A stretch of DNA of 64,000 bases from Leptolyngbya sp. PCC 6406 (lineage in GTDB: Bacteria; Cyanobacteriota; Cyanobacteriia; Phormidesmidales; Phormidesmidaceae): contig NZ_KI913949.1 in assembly GCF_000332095.2 (NCBI RefSeq), positions 4,153,882-4,217,881 of the forward strand, written 5' to 3'. Of this stretch, positions 7,536-17,141 are shown one piece after another (position 1 is the stretch's first letter; every line of letters begins with the position of its first letter). The notes beneath the pieces are model-generated. The model saw nothing but the letters and a program-made list of their open reading frames with translations, ran no database searches and had not been told where the DNA came from. The position numbers and the translations under genes were made by a program.

Positions 7536-8409
7536 CCGATAGGGGGGCAGTCCAAGAATGGGCTAAAAACCTATTCACCGCTTCTAGGTAAAGCTGGGGT
7601 GCTTCCAACATGGGAAAGTGCCCTGTGTTAGGAATGAGGGCATAGCGCAGGTTGAAATTCAATAGGGCCGCCCGTCGCCCCAGTTCCGCTGGCGTGATCT
7701 GGTCATACTCCCCCGCCACTAGCAACGTGGGTACCGAGATTTGGGCGAATTCCTGAGGCATGACCTCTGTCGCCCGCTGGCTCACGGAGGTAAAAATGGT
7801 GCCCAGGGCAATATCGTAGTCGGCGTCTAGAAAGTCTTGGAGAAACGCCTGTTTCTCCGCCGCTGGAATTGGGCGACTCAAAAAACGAGCCATGAAAAAA
7901 CGGGATGCCAGTGGAATTTTGGCCATCCAAGGGGGGCGAAACTGCACTACGTACTGGCCAAAGCGGTGAAAGGCATCAAAGGCCACCCGGTCATATTCAA
8001 AGACCCCGTTGCAGGTCAGAATGGCCCGCCGAACGCGATCGCAGTAACGGTTCAAGAAAAACACCGCTACAGACGCCCCCATAGAATGGGCATTCAAGTC
8101 TACCTGAGCGAGCCCTAGCCCCGTTAACAGGGCATCCAAGTCATCGGCAAAGGTCTCTAACTCATACCCCTTGGCCAAAATTTCGGGGCGCTGCTGAGGC
8201 GGAACTGGCGATCGCCCAAAGCCCCGCATATCGTAGAGCAAGCAGTCATAGCGATCGCACAGGGCTTGAGCCGTTGTTTCCCAGTAGCGGGCTGACCCCG
8301 CCCAACCATGAATAAACACCAAAACAGGCTTACCAGGAGTGGGCGGCAACCCGCCCTGGGTGACCCACTCGTAATAATGCTCAACCCCATTTACTGGGAG
8401 ATAGGGCAT
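7498..8409 (-). CDS. Alpha/beta hydrolase
   Basis: A 303-residue alpha/beta-fold hydrolase. It has the oxyanion motif FIHGWAGSARYW, a nucleophile elbow at LNAHSMGAS (serine in HSMG), a probable acid in AGEYDQITP and a histidine in NTGHFPMLEAP. The substrate is unknown; a chloroperoxidase- or esterase-like enzyme is possible. The gene starts 3 bp after the clpX stop codon, so it is probably expressed from the tig-clpP-clpX transcript. Its 3' end overlaps the GntR gene on the other strand. Confidence 0.88.
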   Translation of the reverse strand: MPYLPVNGVEHYYEWVTQGGLPPTPGKPVLVFIHGWAGSARYWETTAQALCDRYDCLLYDMRGFGRSPVPPQQRPEILAKGYELETFADDLDALLTGLGLAQVDLNAHSMGASVAVFFLNRYCDRVRRAILTCNGVFEYDRVAFDAFHRFGQYVVQFRPPWMAKIPLASRFFMARFLSRPIPAAEKQAFLQDFLDADYDIALGTIFTSVSQRATEVMPQEFAQISVPTLLVAGEYDQITPAELGRRAALLNFNLRYALIPNTGHFPMLEAPQLYLEAVNRFLAHSWTAPLSVSPPSPVPASAD

Positions 8410-8411
8410 CC

Positions 8412-9749
8412 CTAGGCAGACTCCGGTTTCGGTAAAGACAAGGGGTGAACCAACAGCTCAGCAGTGGATCGCTGCTCCACCATTTCCCGCGTCACCATAC
8501 AGCGCTTCACATCCTTGCGGGAAGGCAACTCATACATCACATCCAGCATGAGTTCTTCCACAATGCCCCGCAGCGCTCGGGCTCCGGTCTTGCGTCGGTA
8601 GGCTTCTCGGGCGATGGCTCGCACCGCTTCTTGCTTAAACTCTAGCTGCACATTATCCATGCGCATGAGCTTTTGAAACTGCTTGATCAGGGCATTCTTA
8701 GGTTCAGTCAGGATGGCCACCAGGGCCTCTTCATCTAGGGGATCCACCACCGAAAGGGCAGGAATTCGCCCAATAAACTCAGGAATCATGCCGTACTTCA
8801 CCAAGTCCTCGGGCTCTAAATCCTTGAGGATATCGGCAGCCCGTTTATCCCGAGAGACCTGGCTATCTCCAGGCTGGACAAAACCAATAGATTTTTTGCC
8901 TGTACGCTGTTCGACCATCTTCTCTAGGCCGACAAAGGCACCACCACAAATAAACAGAATATTGCTGGTATCAATCTGGATGCAGTCCTGATAGGGATGT
9001 TTGCGTCCCCCCTGGGGCGGCACGTTCGCTACGGTGCCCTCCAGCATCTTCAGCAACGCCTGCTGCACCCCTTCTCCAGAGACATCCCGCGTGATGGAGG
9101 GATTTTCACTTTTGCGGGCAATCTTGTCGATTTCATCGATGTAAATGATGCCTCGCTGGGCCTCCTCCACATCTAGGTCCGCCACCTGCAAAAGCCGCAG
9201 CAGAATATTTTCGACATCCTCTCCCACATAACCCGCCTCCGTCAGGGTGGTGGCATCCGCTACGGCAAAGGGCACCTCTAGAATTTTGGCTAAGGTCTGG
9301 GCCAGCAGGGTTTTACCACAACCCGTGGGACCAATCAGGAGAATATTGGCCTTTTGTAATTCAATGGGCTCGTCTCCCCCTTCATTGCCCCGATTTTGGA
9401 GATGACTCAGGCGTTTGTAATGGTTGTAGACAGCAACTGAGAGTACCTTTTTGGCATCATCTTGGCCAATCACATGCTCATCTAGGTGCTTTTTAATTTC
9501 CCGAGGCTTGGGAATTTGGGTCAGAGAAATAGGGGATGGGGCTCGTCGCCGCTCGGGGGGTGTTTCTCGCCGGGGTACGGGTTGGGAGACCGCCGCGCTG
9601 GAGTCAAAGAGTTCCTCATCCAGAATCTCATTGCAGAGATCGACGCACTCGTCACAGATGTAGACCCCCGGTCCAGCAATTAGCTTACGGACCTGTTCCT
9701 GGGACTTCCCGCAGAAGGAGCATTTGAGATGGGAGTCGTACTTAGACAT
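8412..9749 (-). CDS. clpX: ATP-dependent Clp protease ATP-binding subunit ClpX
   Basis: AAA+ unfoldase that delivers substrates to ClpP. From [15 protein letters not shown] it is 445 residues long. A four-cysteine zinc-binding domain ([13 protein letters not shown]) is followed by a proline-rich linker. The AAA+ module has Walker [16 protein letters not shown], Walker [12 protein letters not shown] and the arginine-finger region. The IGF-type loop that contacts ClpP is represented by [12 protein letters not shown]. The frame continues upstream but the zinc domain defines the start. It lies just downstream of clpP in a conserved tig-clpP-clpX order. Confidence 0.96.
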   Translation of the reverse strand: MSKYDSHLKCSFCGKSQEQVRKLIAGPGVYICDECVDLCNEILDEELFDSSAAVSQPVPRRETPPERRRAPSPISLTQIPKPREIKKHLDEHVIGQDDAKKVLSVAVYNHYKRLSHLQNRGNEGGDEPIELQKANILLIGPTGCGKTLLAQTLAKILEVPFAVADATTLTEAGYVGEDVENILLRLLQVADLDVEEAQRGIIYIDEIDKIARKSENPSITRDVSGEGVQQALLKMLEGTVANVPPQGGRKHPYQDCIQIDTSNILFICGGAFVGLEKMVEQRTGKKSIGFVQPGDSQVSRDKRAADILKDLEPEDLVKYGMIPEFIGRIPALSVVDPLDEEALVAILTEPKNALIKQFQKLMRMDNVQLEFKQEAVRAIAREAYRRKTGARALRGIVEELMLDVMYELPSRKDVKRCMVTREMVEQRSTAELLVHPLSLPKPESA

Positions 9750-9762
9750 TATTGTCCCCTTA

Positions 9763-10443
9763 CTACAACGCAGCGAGCGGAGAAGCAGCAGAAAGGTTCT
9801 GCCGTTCAACCACCTGATCGATTAACCCGTATCTTTTGGCTTCTTCAGCAGACATATAGAAATCCCGCTCCGTGTCCGCTTCAATGCGCTCTAGGGTTTG
9901 CCCACTGTGATGGGCAATTAACTCATTCAAACGCTGCTTATGGTAGAGGATTTCCCTGGCTTGGATCTCAATATCCACAGCTTGTCCTTGGGCTCCCCCC
10001 AAAGGTTGGTGGACCATGATGCGGGAACTAGGCAAGGATAATCGCTTACCCTTCGCCCCTCCACACAGTAAGAAAGCTCCCATGCTAGCGGCCAACCCGA
10101 AACAAATCGTTACCACATCGGGCCGAATCTGCTGCATGGTGTCGTAGATGGCCATCCCTGCGGTGACGGATCCTCCTGGGGAGTTGATGTAGATTTGCAC
10201 ATCTTTTTCCGGCTCCTCGGCGTCCAGAAAAAGAAGCTGGGCCACGATGGCGTCGGCGACGGCATCGGTGACGGGGGTGCCCAGAAATACGATGCGTTCC
10301 CGCAACAGGCGCGAGTAGATGTCAAAGGCCCGCTCTCCGCGTCCTGACTGTTCCACCACCATGGGCAACATGTTGCGGGTTTGGTGGGCGGCAGAGTAAA
10401 TGCTGGTTACAGATTGGGGCGTTGAAGATTGCATGGGCACCAT
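9763..10443 (-). CDS. clpP: ATP-dependent Clp protease proteolytic subunit ClpP
   Basis: Serine protease subunit that forms heptameric rings. The catalytic serine is in [16 protein letters not shown], the histidine in [12 protein letters not shown] and the aspartate in [12 protein letters not shown]. The open frame reaches 10608, overlapping the end of tig, but homology starts near [16 protein letters not shown] choose the ATG at 10443 (226 residues), with GAAGGAAAG upstream at rather long spacing. An ATG at 10434 is possible. It lies 100 bp downstream of tig and 13 bp upstream of clpX. Cyanobacteria have several ClpP paralogues; the coupling to clpX suggests the ClpP that pairs with ClpX. 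Confidence 0.95.
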   Translation of the reverse strand: MVPMQSSTPQSVTSIYSAAHQTRNMLPMVVEQSGRGERAFDIYSRLLRERIVFLGTPVTDAVADAIVAQLLFLDAEEPEKDVQIYINSPGGSVTAGMAIYDTMQQIRPDVVTICFGLAASMGAFLLCGGAKGKRLSLPSSRIMVHQPLGGAQGQAVDIEIQAREILYHKQRLNELIAHHSGQTLERIEADTERDFYMSAEEAKRYGLIDQVVERQNLSAASPLAAL

Positions 10444-10543
10444 AGACAGCCTAAAAGTCTTTCCTTCGGAACTCCCCCCATTATGCCCCATGAATTTGGC
10501 GGCATTGCCATGGGGGGCCGACATCGGACTATCTGGTGTTGAG

Positions 10544-12025
10544 CTAGGCGAGATCGGAGGCAGCCTCTTCCTCGTCACTGGGGTCACTCTCTTCTGCTGT
10601 CGCAACAACCTCCTCGGAGATGACTTCTACGGTGGCTGTAGCTGCTTCCAGTGGTTTTTCCTCCAGCGTTTCCTCTGCCTCTAGAGCATTGCCTGCCGCT
10701 GCGGTGAGGGTGCCTGCGGGCACAAGTTCTACTGTGTTGTGCTCTAGGAGCCAGTCCAGAATGGTTTCCTGGAGTAATTCCTCGTTGACTACCTCCCGCA
10801 GCCGATCCTGATCAACGGCATGGGGATCCTCCACTTGTGCTAACATTTCCGCCATCCGAGCCTCTAGGGCGGTCTCGTCAATGGCGATCGCTTCCTGCTT
10901 GGCCACTTCCCCTAAGGCCAAGGTGCGCTGGAGCCGAAGGACTGCCTCGGGACGACTGCGATCGCGCATATTCTCAATAATTTCTGGCGTCAGCAACTTG
11001 TTAACATCAATCCCCTGTCGGCTGAGCTGGACCGCTGCTTGGGACACCAGGTAATTGACCTCCCGGCGAATAATGGTTTCGGGAATTTCTGCCTGAAGCT
11101 GTTCTACCAACACCTTCAGCAAAGCTTCCCGCTGGTTATTCTCCGTTTGATCCTGTGCCTCCTCCTGATAACGCTCCTCTAGGGATTGGCGCAACTCTGC
11201 CATCGAGTCAAACTCGCTCACATCCTGGGCGAATTCATCATCTAGGTCTGGCAGTTCCTTTTCCTTGAGATCCTTCAGGGTGATGGTAAATTTGGCGGGT
11301 TTTCCGGCCAGGGATGGATCGGCATAGGCATCGGGGAAGGTGACCTGAATTTCCTTGGTTTCTTCCAAGGTCATACCGACAATGCCCTCCACAAATCCCT
11401 CAATGAAGCCCCCTAATTTAAGATCAAGCTGAAAATCAGAGGCGGTACCGCCCTCGAAGGGCTTGAATTCTCCAGATTCCGTTTGGATTTGCCCCTCAAA
11501 GTCAATAATGGCTACGTCATCCATGTGGGCAGGGCGATCGTCCACCGGCACCAGAGTGGCTCGATTGGTGCGGTACTGCTCCAGCACTGTATCCACCTGC
11601 TCTGGATCGTAAAGCACCTCCTCGGCCTGCACCGTGAGCCCCTGATAAGCGCTGAGAGTAATCCGGGGAGGAACATCCACGGAAGCTTTGACCATTAAGG
11701 GCTCTCCCGGCTGAAACTGGGTCAATAGATCCTCAAAGCTGGAGGTGAGTTGGTAGTTGCCAATGGCCTCAATCTCTTCCTGTGCAATCGCCCCATCTAC
11801 CGCCTTCTGCACCAGTTCCTCTAGAGCAGCTACCTTGACTTGGGTAGAGCCTACGCGCTGCAAGAAAACTTGGCGGGGAACTTTGCCCCGGCGAAACCCA
11901 GGAACATTGACCGACTTCATCAATTTCCGCAAAACCTGCTCATAGGTTTGCTGGGAGAGATCCCCTGGGATTTCAATTTCGAGCCCCACTTGACTGTCGG
12001 GAAGTGTTTCCTGGATAACTTTCAT
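10544..12025 (-). CDS. tig: Trigger factor
   Basis: Ribosome-associated chaperone and peptidyl-prolyl isomerase. The 493-residue product has the ribosome-binding signature [12 protein letters not shown] at residues 43-54, an FKBP-like PPIase domain (about 160-260, [20 protein letters not shown]) and a C-terminal chaperone arm. The last 50 residues are unusually acidic ([18 protein letters not shown]), longer than the E. coli protein. It heads the tig-clpP-clpX cluster and is transcribed divergently from asd, with about 150 bp between the starts. Confidence 0.96.
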   Translation of the reverse strand: MKVIQETLPDSQVGLEIEIPGDLSQQTYEQVLRKLMKSVNVPGFRRGKVPRQVFLQRVGSTQVKVAALEELVQKAVDGAIAQEEIEAIGNYQLTSSFEDLLTQFQPGEPLMVKASVDVPPRITLSAYQGLTVQAEEVLYDPEQVDTVLEQYRTNRATLVPVDDRPAHMDDVAIIDFEGQIQTESGEFKPFEGGTASDFQLDLKLGGFIEGFVEGIVGMTLEETKEIQVTFPDAYADPSLAGKPAKFTITLKDLKEKELPDLDDEFAQDVSEFDSMAELRQSLEERYQEEAQDQTENNQREALLKVLVEQLQAEIPETIIRREVNYLVSQAAVQLSRQGIDVNKLLTPEIIENMRDRSRPEAVLRLQRTLALGEVAKQEAIAIDETALEARMAEMLAQVEDPHAVDQDRLREVVNEELLQETILDWLLEHNTVELVPAGTLTAAAGNALEAEETLEEKPLEAATATVEVISEEVVATAEESDPSDEEEAASDLA

Positions 12026-12176
12026 AAAGCGTTCCTGTGGTCGTTCGCTTAAAATTCACGCAATTAACAATACTACTGCAATTATCCCCCCATAAAGTTT
12101 CTCCGGTGGGAACATAGTCTCTGTAGTAGAGTTGTGACAAGCAATGGTTTGCAACTATTAGGGGAGGGCATAAACG

Positions 12177-13211
12177 GTGCCAAGCGGTTATCGAGTGGCG
12201 ATTCTGGGGGCTACGGGGGCAGTCGGAACTGAGCTGATGACCCTGTTGGCAGAACGGCAATTTCCCCTAGCGGAATTAAAACTACTCGCCTCGCCTCGCT
12301 CTGCTGGCAAAACTTTGGCCTTTCGGGGACAAGCCCTGACGGTGGAACCCCTCAGCGCTCGCGCCTTTGAGGGCATGGATATAGTGTTGGCCTCTGCCGG
12401 GGGTGGGGTTTCCCGCGATTGGGCTCCCCAAGCCGTGGCGGCGGGTGCCGTAGTTGTGGACAATTCCAGCGCCTTTCGTATGGACCCCAAGACGCCCCTA
12501 GTGGTCCCGGAGGTTAACGCCGCCGCCGCTGCCCAACACCAGGGCATCATTGCCAACCCTAATTGCACCACAATCCTGATGGCGGTGGCGGTTTGGCCTC
12601 TGCATCAGGTGCAGCCTATTCAGCGCTTGGTCGTGTCTACCTACCAGTCTGCGAGTGGTGCTGGGGCACGGGCTATGGAGGAGATGAAGCAGCAAGCCAC
12701 TGCTATTCTGCGGGGAGAAACGCCCCCTACTGAGATCTTCCCCTATCCCCTAGCCTTCAACCTGTTTCCCCACAATACTCCCCTCAACGAGCAGGGTTAT
12801 TGTCAGGAAGAGATGAAAATGGTCAACGAGACCCGCAAAATTTTTGCCGCCCCCGATCTGCGCCTCACCGCTACCTGCATTCGGGTGCCTGTACTGCGCG
12901 CCCACTCGGAAGCCATTAATCTGGAGTTCGCTGCCCCCTTCCCCCCTGCCCAAGCCCGAGCAATTTTGACCCAGGCTCCGGGGGTCCGTCTAGTCGAAGA
13001 CTGGGAGGCTAATCATTTCCCCATGCCTGTGGAGGCCAGCGGCCAAGACGAGGTTCTGGTGGGGCGCATTCGCCAAGATATTTCCCATCCCCATGGGTTA
13101 GAACTGTGGCTAAGTGGCGATCAGATTCGCAAGGGTGCGGCTCTTAACGCAGTACAGATTGCGGAGCTGCTGGTGGCTCGTCGGTGGTTACGGGCTCCTG
13201 TGGCGCTGTAG
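12177..13211 (+). CDS. asd: Aspartate-semialdehyde dehydrogenase
   Basis: Second enzyme of the aspartate pathway; makes L-aspartate-4-semialdehyde for lysine, methionine and threonine. The 344-residue protein begins at a GTG and has the dinucleotide motif ILGATGAVGTE, the active-site cysteine in IIANPNCTTI, and the substrate-binding GAGARAMEEM and RVPVLRAHSE regions. A GGGGAGGG ribosome-binding sequence precedes the GTG. dapA follows 167 bp downstream and uses its product, so the two genes form a lysine/diaminopimelate unit. Confidence 0.96.
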   Translation: MPSGYRVAILGATGAVGTELMTLLAERQFPLAELKLLASPRSAGKTLAFRGQALTVEPLSARAFEGMDIVLASAGGGVSRDWAPQAVAAGAVVVDNSSAFRMDPKTPLVVPEVNAAAAAQHQGIIANPNCTTILMAVAVWPLHQVQPIQRLVVSTYQSASGAGARAMEEMKQQATAILRGETPPTEIFPYPLAFNLFPHNTPLNEQGYCQEEMKMVNETRKIFAAPDLRLTATCIRVPVLRAHSEAINLEFAAPFPPAQARAILTQAPGVRLVEDWEANHFPMPVEASGQDEVLVGRIRQDISHPHGLELWLSGDQIRKGAALNAVQIAELLVARRWLRAPVAL

Positions 13212-13378
13212 CGTGGGCTGAAGCGCAGTCTTGTCTGGGGCAGGCCAAGGCCGCAGGCGGTCAAGGGGATGGCCTCCCCTGCTAAACTCACATCAGCCAG
13301 AGATATAACGTTAAAGAGAAACGTTAATAGAGAACAGTACGGGTATAACGGGTAAGACGACCAAAGGGTTGGACAGGC

Positions 13379-14272
13379 GTGGGATATTTTGGACGGGTCG
13401 CAACGGCGATGGTAACGCCCTTTGCGGCGGATGGTAGCGTGAGTTACGCAACGGCGGAGGCATTAGCGGCTCACCTAGCCGATCACGGTAGTGACAGTAT
13501 CGTGGTATGTGGCACCACGGGAGAATCTCCAACTCTGACCTGGGATGAAGAGTTTCAACTGTTTCAGGCGGTACAGCGGGCAGTGGCGGGTCGGGCTAAG
13601 GTGATTGCAGGTACGGGATCTAATTCGACTCGTGAGGCCATTAGCGCCACCCAAAAGGCGGCCAAACTGGGACTTGACGGAACCTTGCAAGTGGTGCCTT
13701 ACTACAACAAGCCCCCTCAAGAGGGTCTTTATCAGCACTTTGCCGCGATCGCGCAGGCTAGCCCCGATCTCCCGGTTATGCTGTACAACGTGCCGGGGCG
13801 CACGGGTTGCAATCTCTTGGCAGGAACCGTGGCTCGACTGGCAGAAATTCCCAACATTGTGGCAATTAAGGAAGCAAGTGGTAGCCTAGATCATGTGAGC
13901 CAAATCCGAGCAGCAACACCCCCAACCTTCGATATTTATTCAGGTGACGATTCCTTGACTCTGCCAACACTGGCGGTAGGAGGGTGTGGCGTCGTCAGTG
14001 TAGCCAGTCACTTGGTGGGCGATCGTCTTCAAGCTATGATTCAAGGGTTCGAGGCGGGACGAGTTGCCGAGGCAACCCAGGTTCACATTGAGCTTTTCCC
14101 TCTGTTCAAGGCGCTCTTTTTGATGGCAAACCCGATTCCGGTGAAGTCGGCTTTGGCACTCCAGGGTTGGGATGTGGGCACGGTGCGTCTTCCCCTCTGC
14201 CCTATCACCGATGAGGTCAAGCAATCCCTGCAAGGGATTTTGGCCGCCCTAGCTTTGCCCCCTAGGCACTAG
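13379..14272 (+). CDS. dapA: 4-hydroxy-tetrahydrodipicolinate synthase
   Basis: Condenses aspartate semialdehyde with pyruvate, the committed step to diaminopimelate and lysine. The 297-residue product carries the family motifs [21 protein letters not shown] (catalytic tyrosine region) and [11 protein letters not shown] (Schiff-base lysine), with the C-terminal ANPIPVK. The start is the GTG at 13379. The order asd-dapA-RNase J is widely conserved in cyanobacteria. A short A/T-rich stretch and the sequence CGTTAAAGAGAAACGTTAA lie just upstream. Confidence 0.96.
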   Translation: MGYFGRVATAMVTPFAADGSVSYATAEALAAHLADHGSDSIVVCGTTGESPTLTWDEEFQLFQAVQRAVAGRAKVIAGTGSNSTREAISATQKAAKLGLDGTLQVVPYYNKPPQEGLYQHFAAIAQASPDLPVMLYNVPGRTGCNLLAGTVARLAEIPNIVAIKEASGSLDHVSQIRAATPPTFDIYSGDDSLTLPTLAVGGCGVVSVASHLVGDRLQAMIQGFEAGRVAEATQVHIELFPLFKALFLMANPIPVKSALALQGWDVGTVRLPLCPITDEVKQSLQGILAALALPPRH

Positions 14273-14756
14273 AAGGAATTGGGTAACCGCTGGATTTTTC
14301 AACCTCTAGCCCCCATAGTCCTCTAGACAACAGCTCTCTAGACAACTGAATAGTTTGTGTTTGCTCCCTATCTGTCCCATCTGTACCCATCTGAATAGTC
14401 TCTATTGTCTGCCTCAGTTCTGAATGGTATTGGTATGACCCAAATGTTCTCTGATGCGATCTGCGATCGCACTTTTTGCGACGCCATCCTTGCAACTCCA
14501 ACCGCCTTCCCTGCCCCTGATATTGGCCCCCCCGAGTTCCCTGGTCTTGTCTCGGCCTAGGGTCCATCTGAGGCAGCGGGGAGGGAAACCCTTGGCAATT
14601 TGATTGTGTATGCCAACTCTGGTTCCCGAGGTTTGTGTTTGCAGGTTTGTGTCTGTCAGATGTATTGGGCTAGATGCTCCGAATCTGGTTCTCTGTCTCT
14701 CTGTTTTTCGTCGTTTTGTTTTCTGTCGTTTTTTATTTGTTGGATCTCTCTTGTCT
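14273..14756 (+). other. Intergenic region dapA-rnj
   Basis: About 480 bp with no credible gene. The last 180 bp before the RNase J start are T-rich on the plus strand (runs of GTTTGTGTTTG, CTGTTTTTCGTCG, CGTTTTTTATTTG), so the rnj transcript may have a long U-rich leader, the kind of sequence single-strand-specific endoribonucleases act on. Autoregulation is only a guess. No dispersed repeat was recognised. Confidence 0.5.
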
Positions 14757-16508
14757 ATGAGTTCAAAATTGTCTGAATCCGCCCTGAAAGTCATTCCCCT
14801 TGGTGGACTCCATGAAATTGGAAAGAACACCTGCGTCTTTGAAATCAATGACGAAATTCTGTTGCTAGATGCAGGTCTGGCCTTCCCCACCGACGGGATG
14901 CATGGCGTCAATATCGTGCTGCCGGATGTAACCTACCTGCGGGACAATCGCCACAAAATTAAGGGCATGATCGTCACCCACGGTCACGAAGACCACATTG
15001 GGGGCATCGCCTTTCACCTCAAGCAATTCGATATTCCCGTCATCTACGGCCCTCGGCTGGCCATGGCCCTGTTGGAGGGCAAGCTAGAGGAAGCCGGAGT
15101 TAGCGATCGCACCGAGTTGCGCCCCGTTCGCCCCCGAGATGTGGTGCGAATCGGCAATTCCTTCATCGTGGAATATATTCGCAACACCCACTCCATTGCC
15201 GATAGTTGTAGTGTGGCCATCCATACCCCTGTAGGTGTCGTCATCCACACCGGCGACTTCAAGGTAGACCACACCCCCGTCGATGGAGAGTTTTTCGACT
15301 TCCAGAAACTGGCGGAATACGGTGAAAAAGGTGTCCTGTGCCTGATCAGCGACTCCACCAATTCGGAAGTGCCCGGATCCACTCCCTCGGAGCGGTCCGT
15401 ATTTCCCAATCTGGATCGCACCTTCTCCCAAGCAGAGGGACGGTTGATTGTGACCACCTTCTCCTCTTCGGTCCACCGGGTGAACATGATCCTGGAACTG
15501 GCGAAGAAGCATCACCGCATGGTGTTTGTGGTAGGCCGCTCAATGCTGAACGTGATTGCCCATGCCCGCAACCTGGGCTACATGGACTGTGAGGACGATC
15601 GTTTCCAGCCCCTCCACAACCTGAGCCAGTACGCGGATCGCGATATCTTGATTCTGACCACAGGCTCCCAAGGGGAACCCATGGCCGCGTTGACCCGCAT
15701 CGCCAATGGCTCTCACCGTCAGCTCAAGGTGCGTCAAGGAGATACAGTGGTGTTCTCCGCTAACCCCATCCCCGGTAACACCATTGCCGTGGTCAACACC
15801 ATTGACAAACTGATGATGCAGGGGGCCAAAGTGATTTATGGTCGCCATGAGGGCATCCACGTTTCGGGCCACGGGGCTCAGGAAGACCAAAAACTGATGA
15901 TTGGGCTCGTTCGGCCTAAGTTCTTCCTCCCCGTCCACGGGGAGCACCGCATGTTGGTGCGCCATTCCAAGACGGCCCAGAGTATGGGTATTCCTGAAGA
16001 AAACATGGTGATCATCAACAATGGGGATGTCGTGAGCCTCACGCCTGACAGCATTTCCATCGCGGGCAAAGTGTCTTCTGGGATTGAACTGGTGGATGCT
16101 TCGCGCAGTGGGGTGGTGGACCGCAATACCCTGCGCGATCGGCAGCAAATGGCGGAGGACGGCATTGTTACCGTGGCCGTCACCCTGGACACCTACGGTC
16201 GGGTAGTGGTGCCCCCCGCAATTCACCTGCGGGGCATTGCCCAAACCATCAAAAAGGAGCGTCTGCAAAAACAGGTGGCAGATCTGATTTCCAACCGTGC
16301 CCGAGATCATCGTCAGGGCAATGGACCTATCGACAGTGAGGCGCTGCAACCCAAGCTAGAGACGGAACTCCGGAAACTCATGCGACGGGAAATTCCCAAG
16401 CGTTATCCCATGGTGATGCTTTTGCTGCAACAGGTGGCAGCAGGGGATGAGCCGGATGATAAGCCTGCGGTTAGAAGTAGGCCCGTTCCTGTGCTGTCAG
16501 CTTCTTAG
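14757..16508 (+). CDS. rnj: Ribonuclease J
   Basis: Metallo-beta-lactamase/beta-CASP ribonuclease with endo- and 5'-3' exonuclease activity, central to RNA turnover. From MSSKLSESALKVIPLGG it has 583 residues. The metal site is HGHEDHIGG (residues 75-83), with further ligands in RNTHSIADS and HTGDFK; beta-CASP and C-terminal domains follow (TTGSQGEPM, VHGEHRM). Upstream in-frame codons to 14604 are T-rich and not conserved-looking. Its stop codon lies at the edge of repeat D copy 1. Confidence 0.95.
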   Translation: MSSKLSESALKVIPLGGLHEIGKNTCVFEINDEILLLDAGLAFPTDGMHGVNIVLPDVTYLRDNRHKIKGMIVTHGHEDHIGGIAFHLKQFDIPVIYGPRLAMALLEGKLEEAGVSDRTELRPVRPRDVVRIGNSFIVEYIRNTHSIADSCSVAIHTPVGVVIHTGDFKVDHTPVDGEFFDFQKLAEYGEKGVLCLISDSTNSEVPGSTPSERSVFPNLDRTFSQAEGRLIVTTFSSSVHRVNMILELAKKHHRMVFVVGRSMLNVIAHARNLGYMDCEDDRFQPLHNLSQYADRDILILTTGSQGEPMAALTRIANGSHRQLKVRQGDTVVFSANPIPGNTIAVVNTIDKLMMQGAKVIYGRHEGIHVSGHGAQEDQKLMIGLVRPKFFLPVHGEHRMLVRHSKTAQSMGIPEENMVIINNGDVVSLTPDSISIAGKVSSGIELVDASRSGVVDRNTLRDRQQMAEDGIVTVAVTLDTYGRVVVPPAIHLRGIAQTIKKERLQKQVADLISNRARDHRQGNGPIDSEALQPKLETELRKLMRREIPKRYPMVMLLLQQVAAGDEPDDKPAVRSRPVPVLSAS

Positions 16509-16590
16509 GAACCCGGATCCTTTAATGGGCAAGTCTTGTGGGTCAGGCATCTTGCCTGACCGTGGACAGCCGGGACGGCTGTCCACGTGA
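16505..16590 (+). repeat. Dispersed hairpin repeat D, copy 1
   Basis: About 86 bp containing two stem-loops, GTCAGGCAtcTTGCCTGAC and GTGGACAGCCgggaCGGCTGTCCAC written here in two parts: arms GTGGACAGCC and GGCTGTCCAC. It begins at the rnj stop codon. A related copy lies at 42490-42577, just after rimK. It may act as a transcription terminator. Confidence 0.7.
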
Positions 16591-16779
16591 TTTGATCTCT
16601 ACTCCTTAGGCTGTTTCCGCCTCCTATCCCCTCCGACCCGACCCCTGCGACCGAACACCCGCATGGGAGGGGTCGGACCATGGGCTTAGGATACAAAACT
16701 TTATATCGTGATAGTGATCGTCGAACCCAGGTATGCTACAAAAGTAGCCAGCTAAGTGGTGCATGGACCCGCCTAGCGT

Positions 16780-16785
16780 TATAAT
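16780..16785 (+). promoter_or_regulatory. Candidate -10 element of a distal rne promoter
   Basis: A consensus TATAAT preceded by GCGT, about 360 bp upstream of the rne start codon. No convincing -35 hexamer is visible (TGGTGC at 17 bp spacing). If used, the rne mRNA would have a leader of about 350 nt, consistent with the long autoregulated leaders known for RNase E. Confidence 0.35.
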
Positions 16786-17141
16786 GCTGGCTACAGAAGC
16801 AATCGAGCCGTTGAGCCTGCGCGATAACGGGTGATTCAGTCCGCTGCAAAGATTTGAGAGCCAAGCGCTTCTGTCAGAATTTTGGATTAATTCGACGATA
16901 GCTTGGTTGGTTAGGGAAGCACTGGTTTGTACTGGTGATTTGAGTGGCAACTGAACCGTACCCAATGTGCACAGTCTCACGTGGCAGGCTGGGGTCGCCT
17001 TGTGGGCGGCGAAGCTCTCAATCTAGTTTTGTCTGACTTAGATTCAGAACTTCTGGCTTCTTACCACAGCATTGTTATCCCTGGCCCACCCTCACAGCGA
17101 CGGGAGGGGTGTTAGGGCTCTACGAGTTTTGAGGACATTGA
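16786..17141 (+). other. Probable 5' leader region of rne
   Basis: A 356-bp stretch without a credible gene between the candidate TATAAT and the rne start codon. It contains GCAGGCTGGGGTCGCC, TTGTGGGCGGCG and a GACGGGAGGGG stretch able to fold. A ribosome-binding sequence next to the ATG is weak (TTGAGGACATTGA). Confidence 0.4.

Noticed and set aside
10444-10608. N-terminal extension of ClpP overlapping tig
   Set aside because: The sequence overlaps the tig coding region in another frame and lacks ClpP similarity.
15540-16349. A 269-residue minus-strand frame inside rnj
   Set aside because: Shadow of the RNase J gene with histidine-rich, non-natural composition.
16624-16980. A 118-residue minus-strand frame in the rne leader
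   Set aside because: No start signal or family resemblance, and it lies opposite the likely rne leader.
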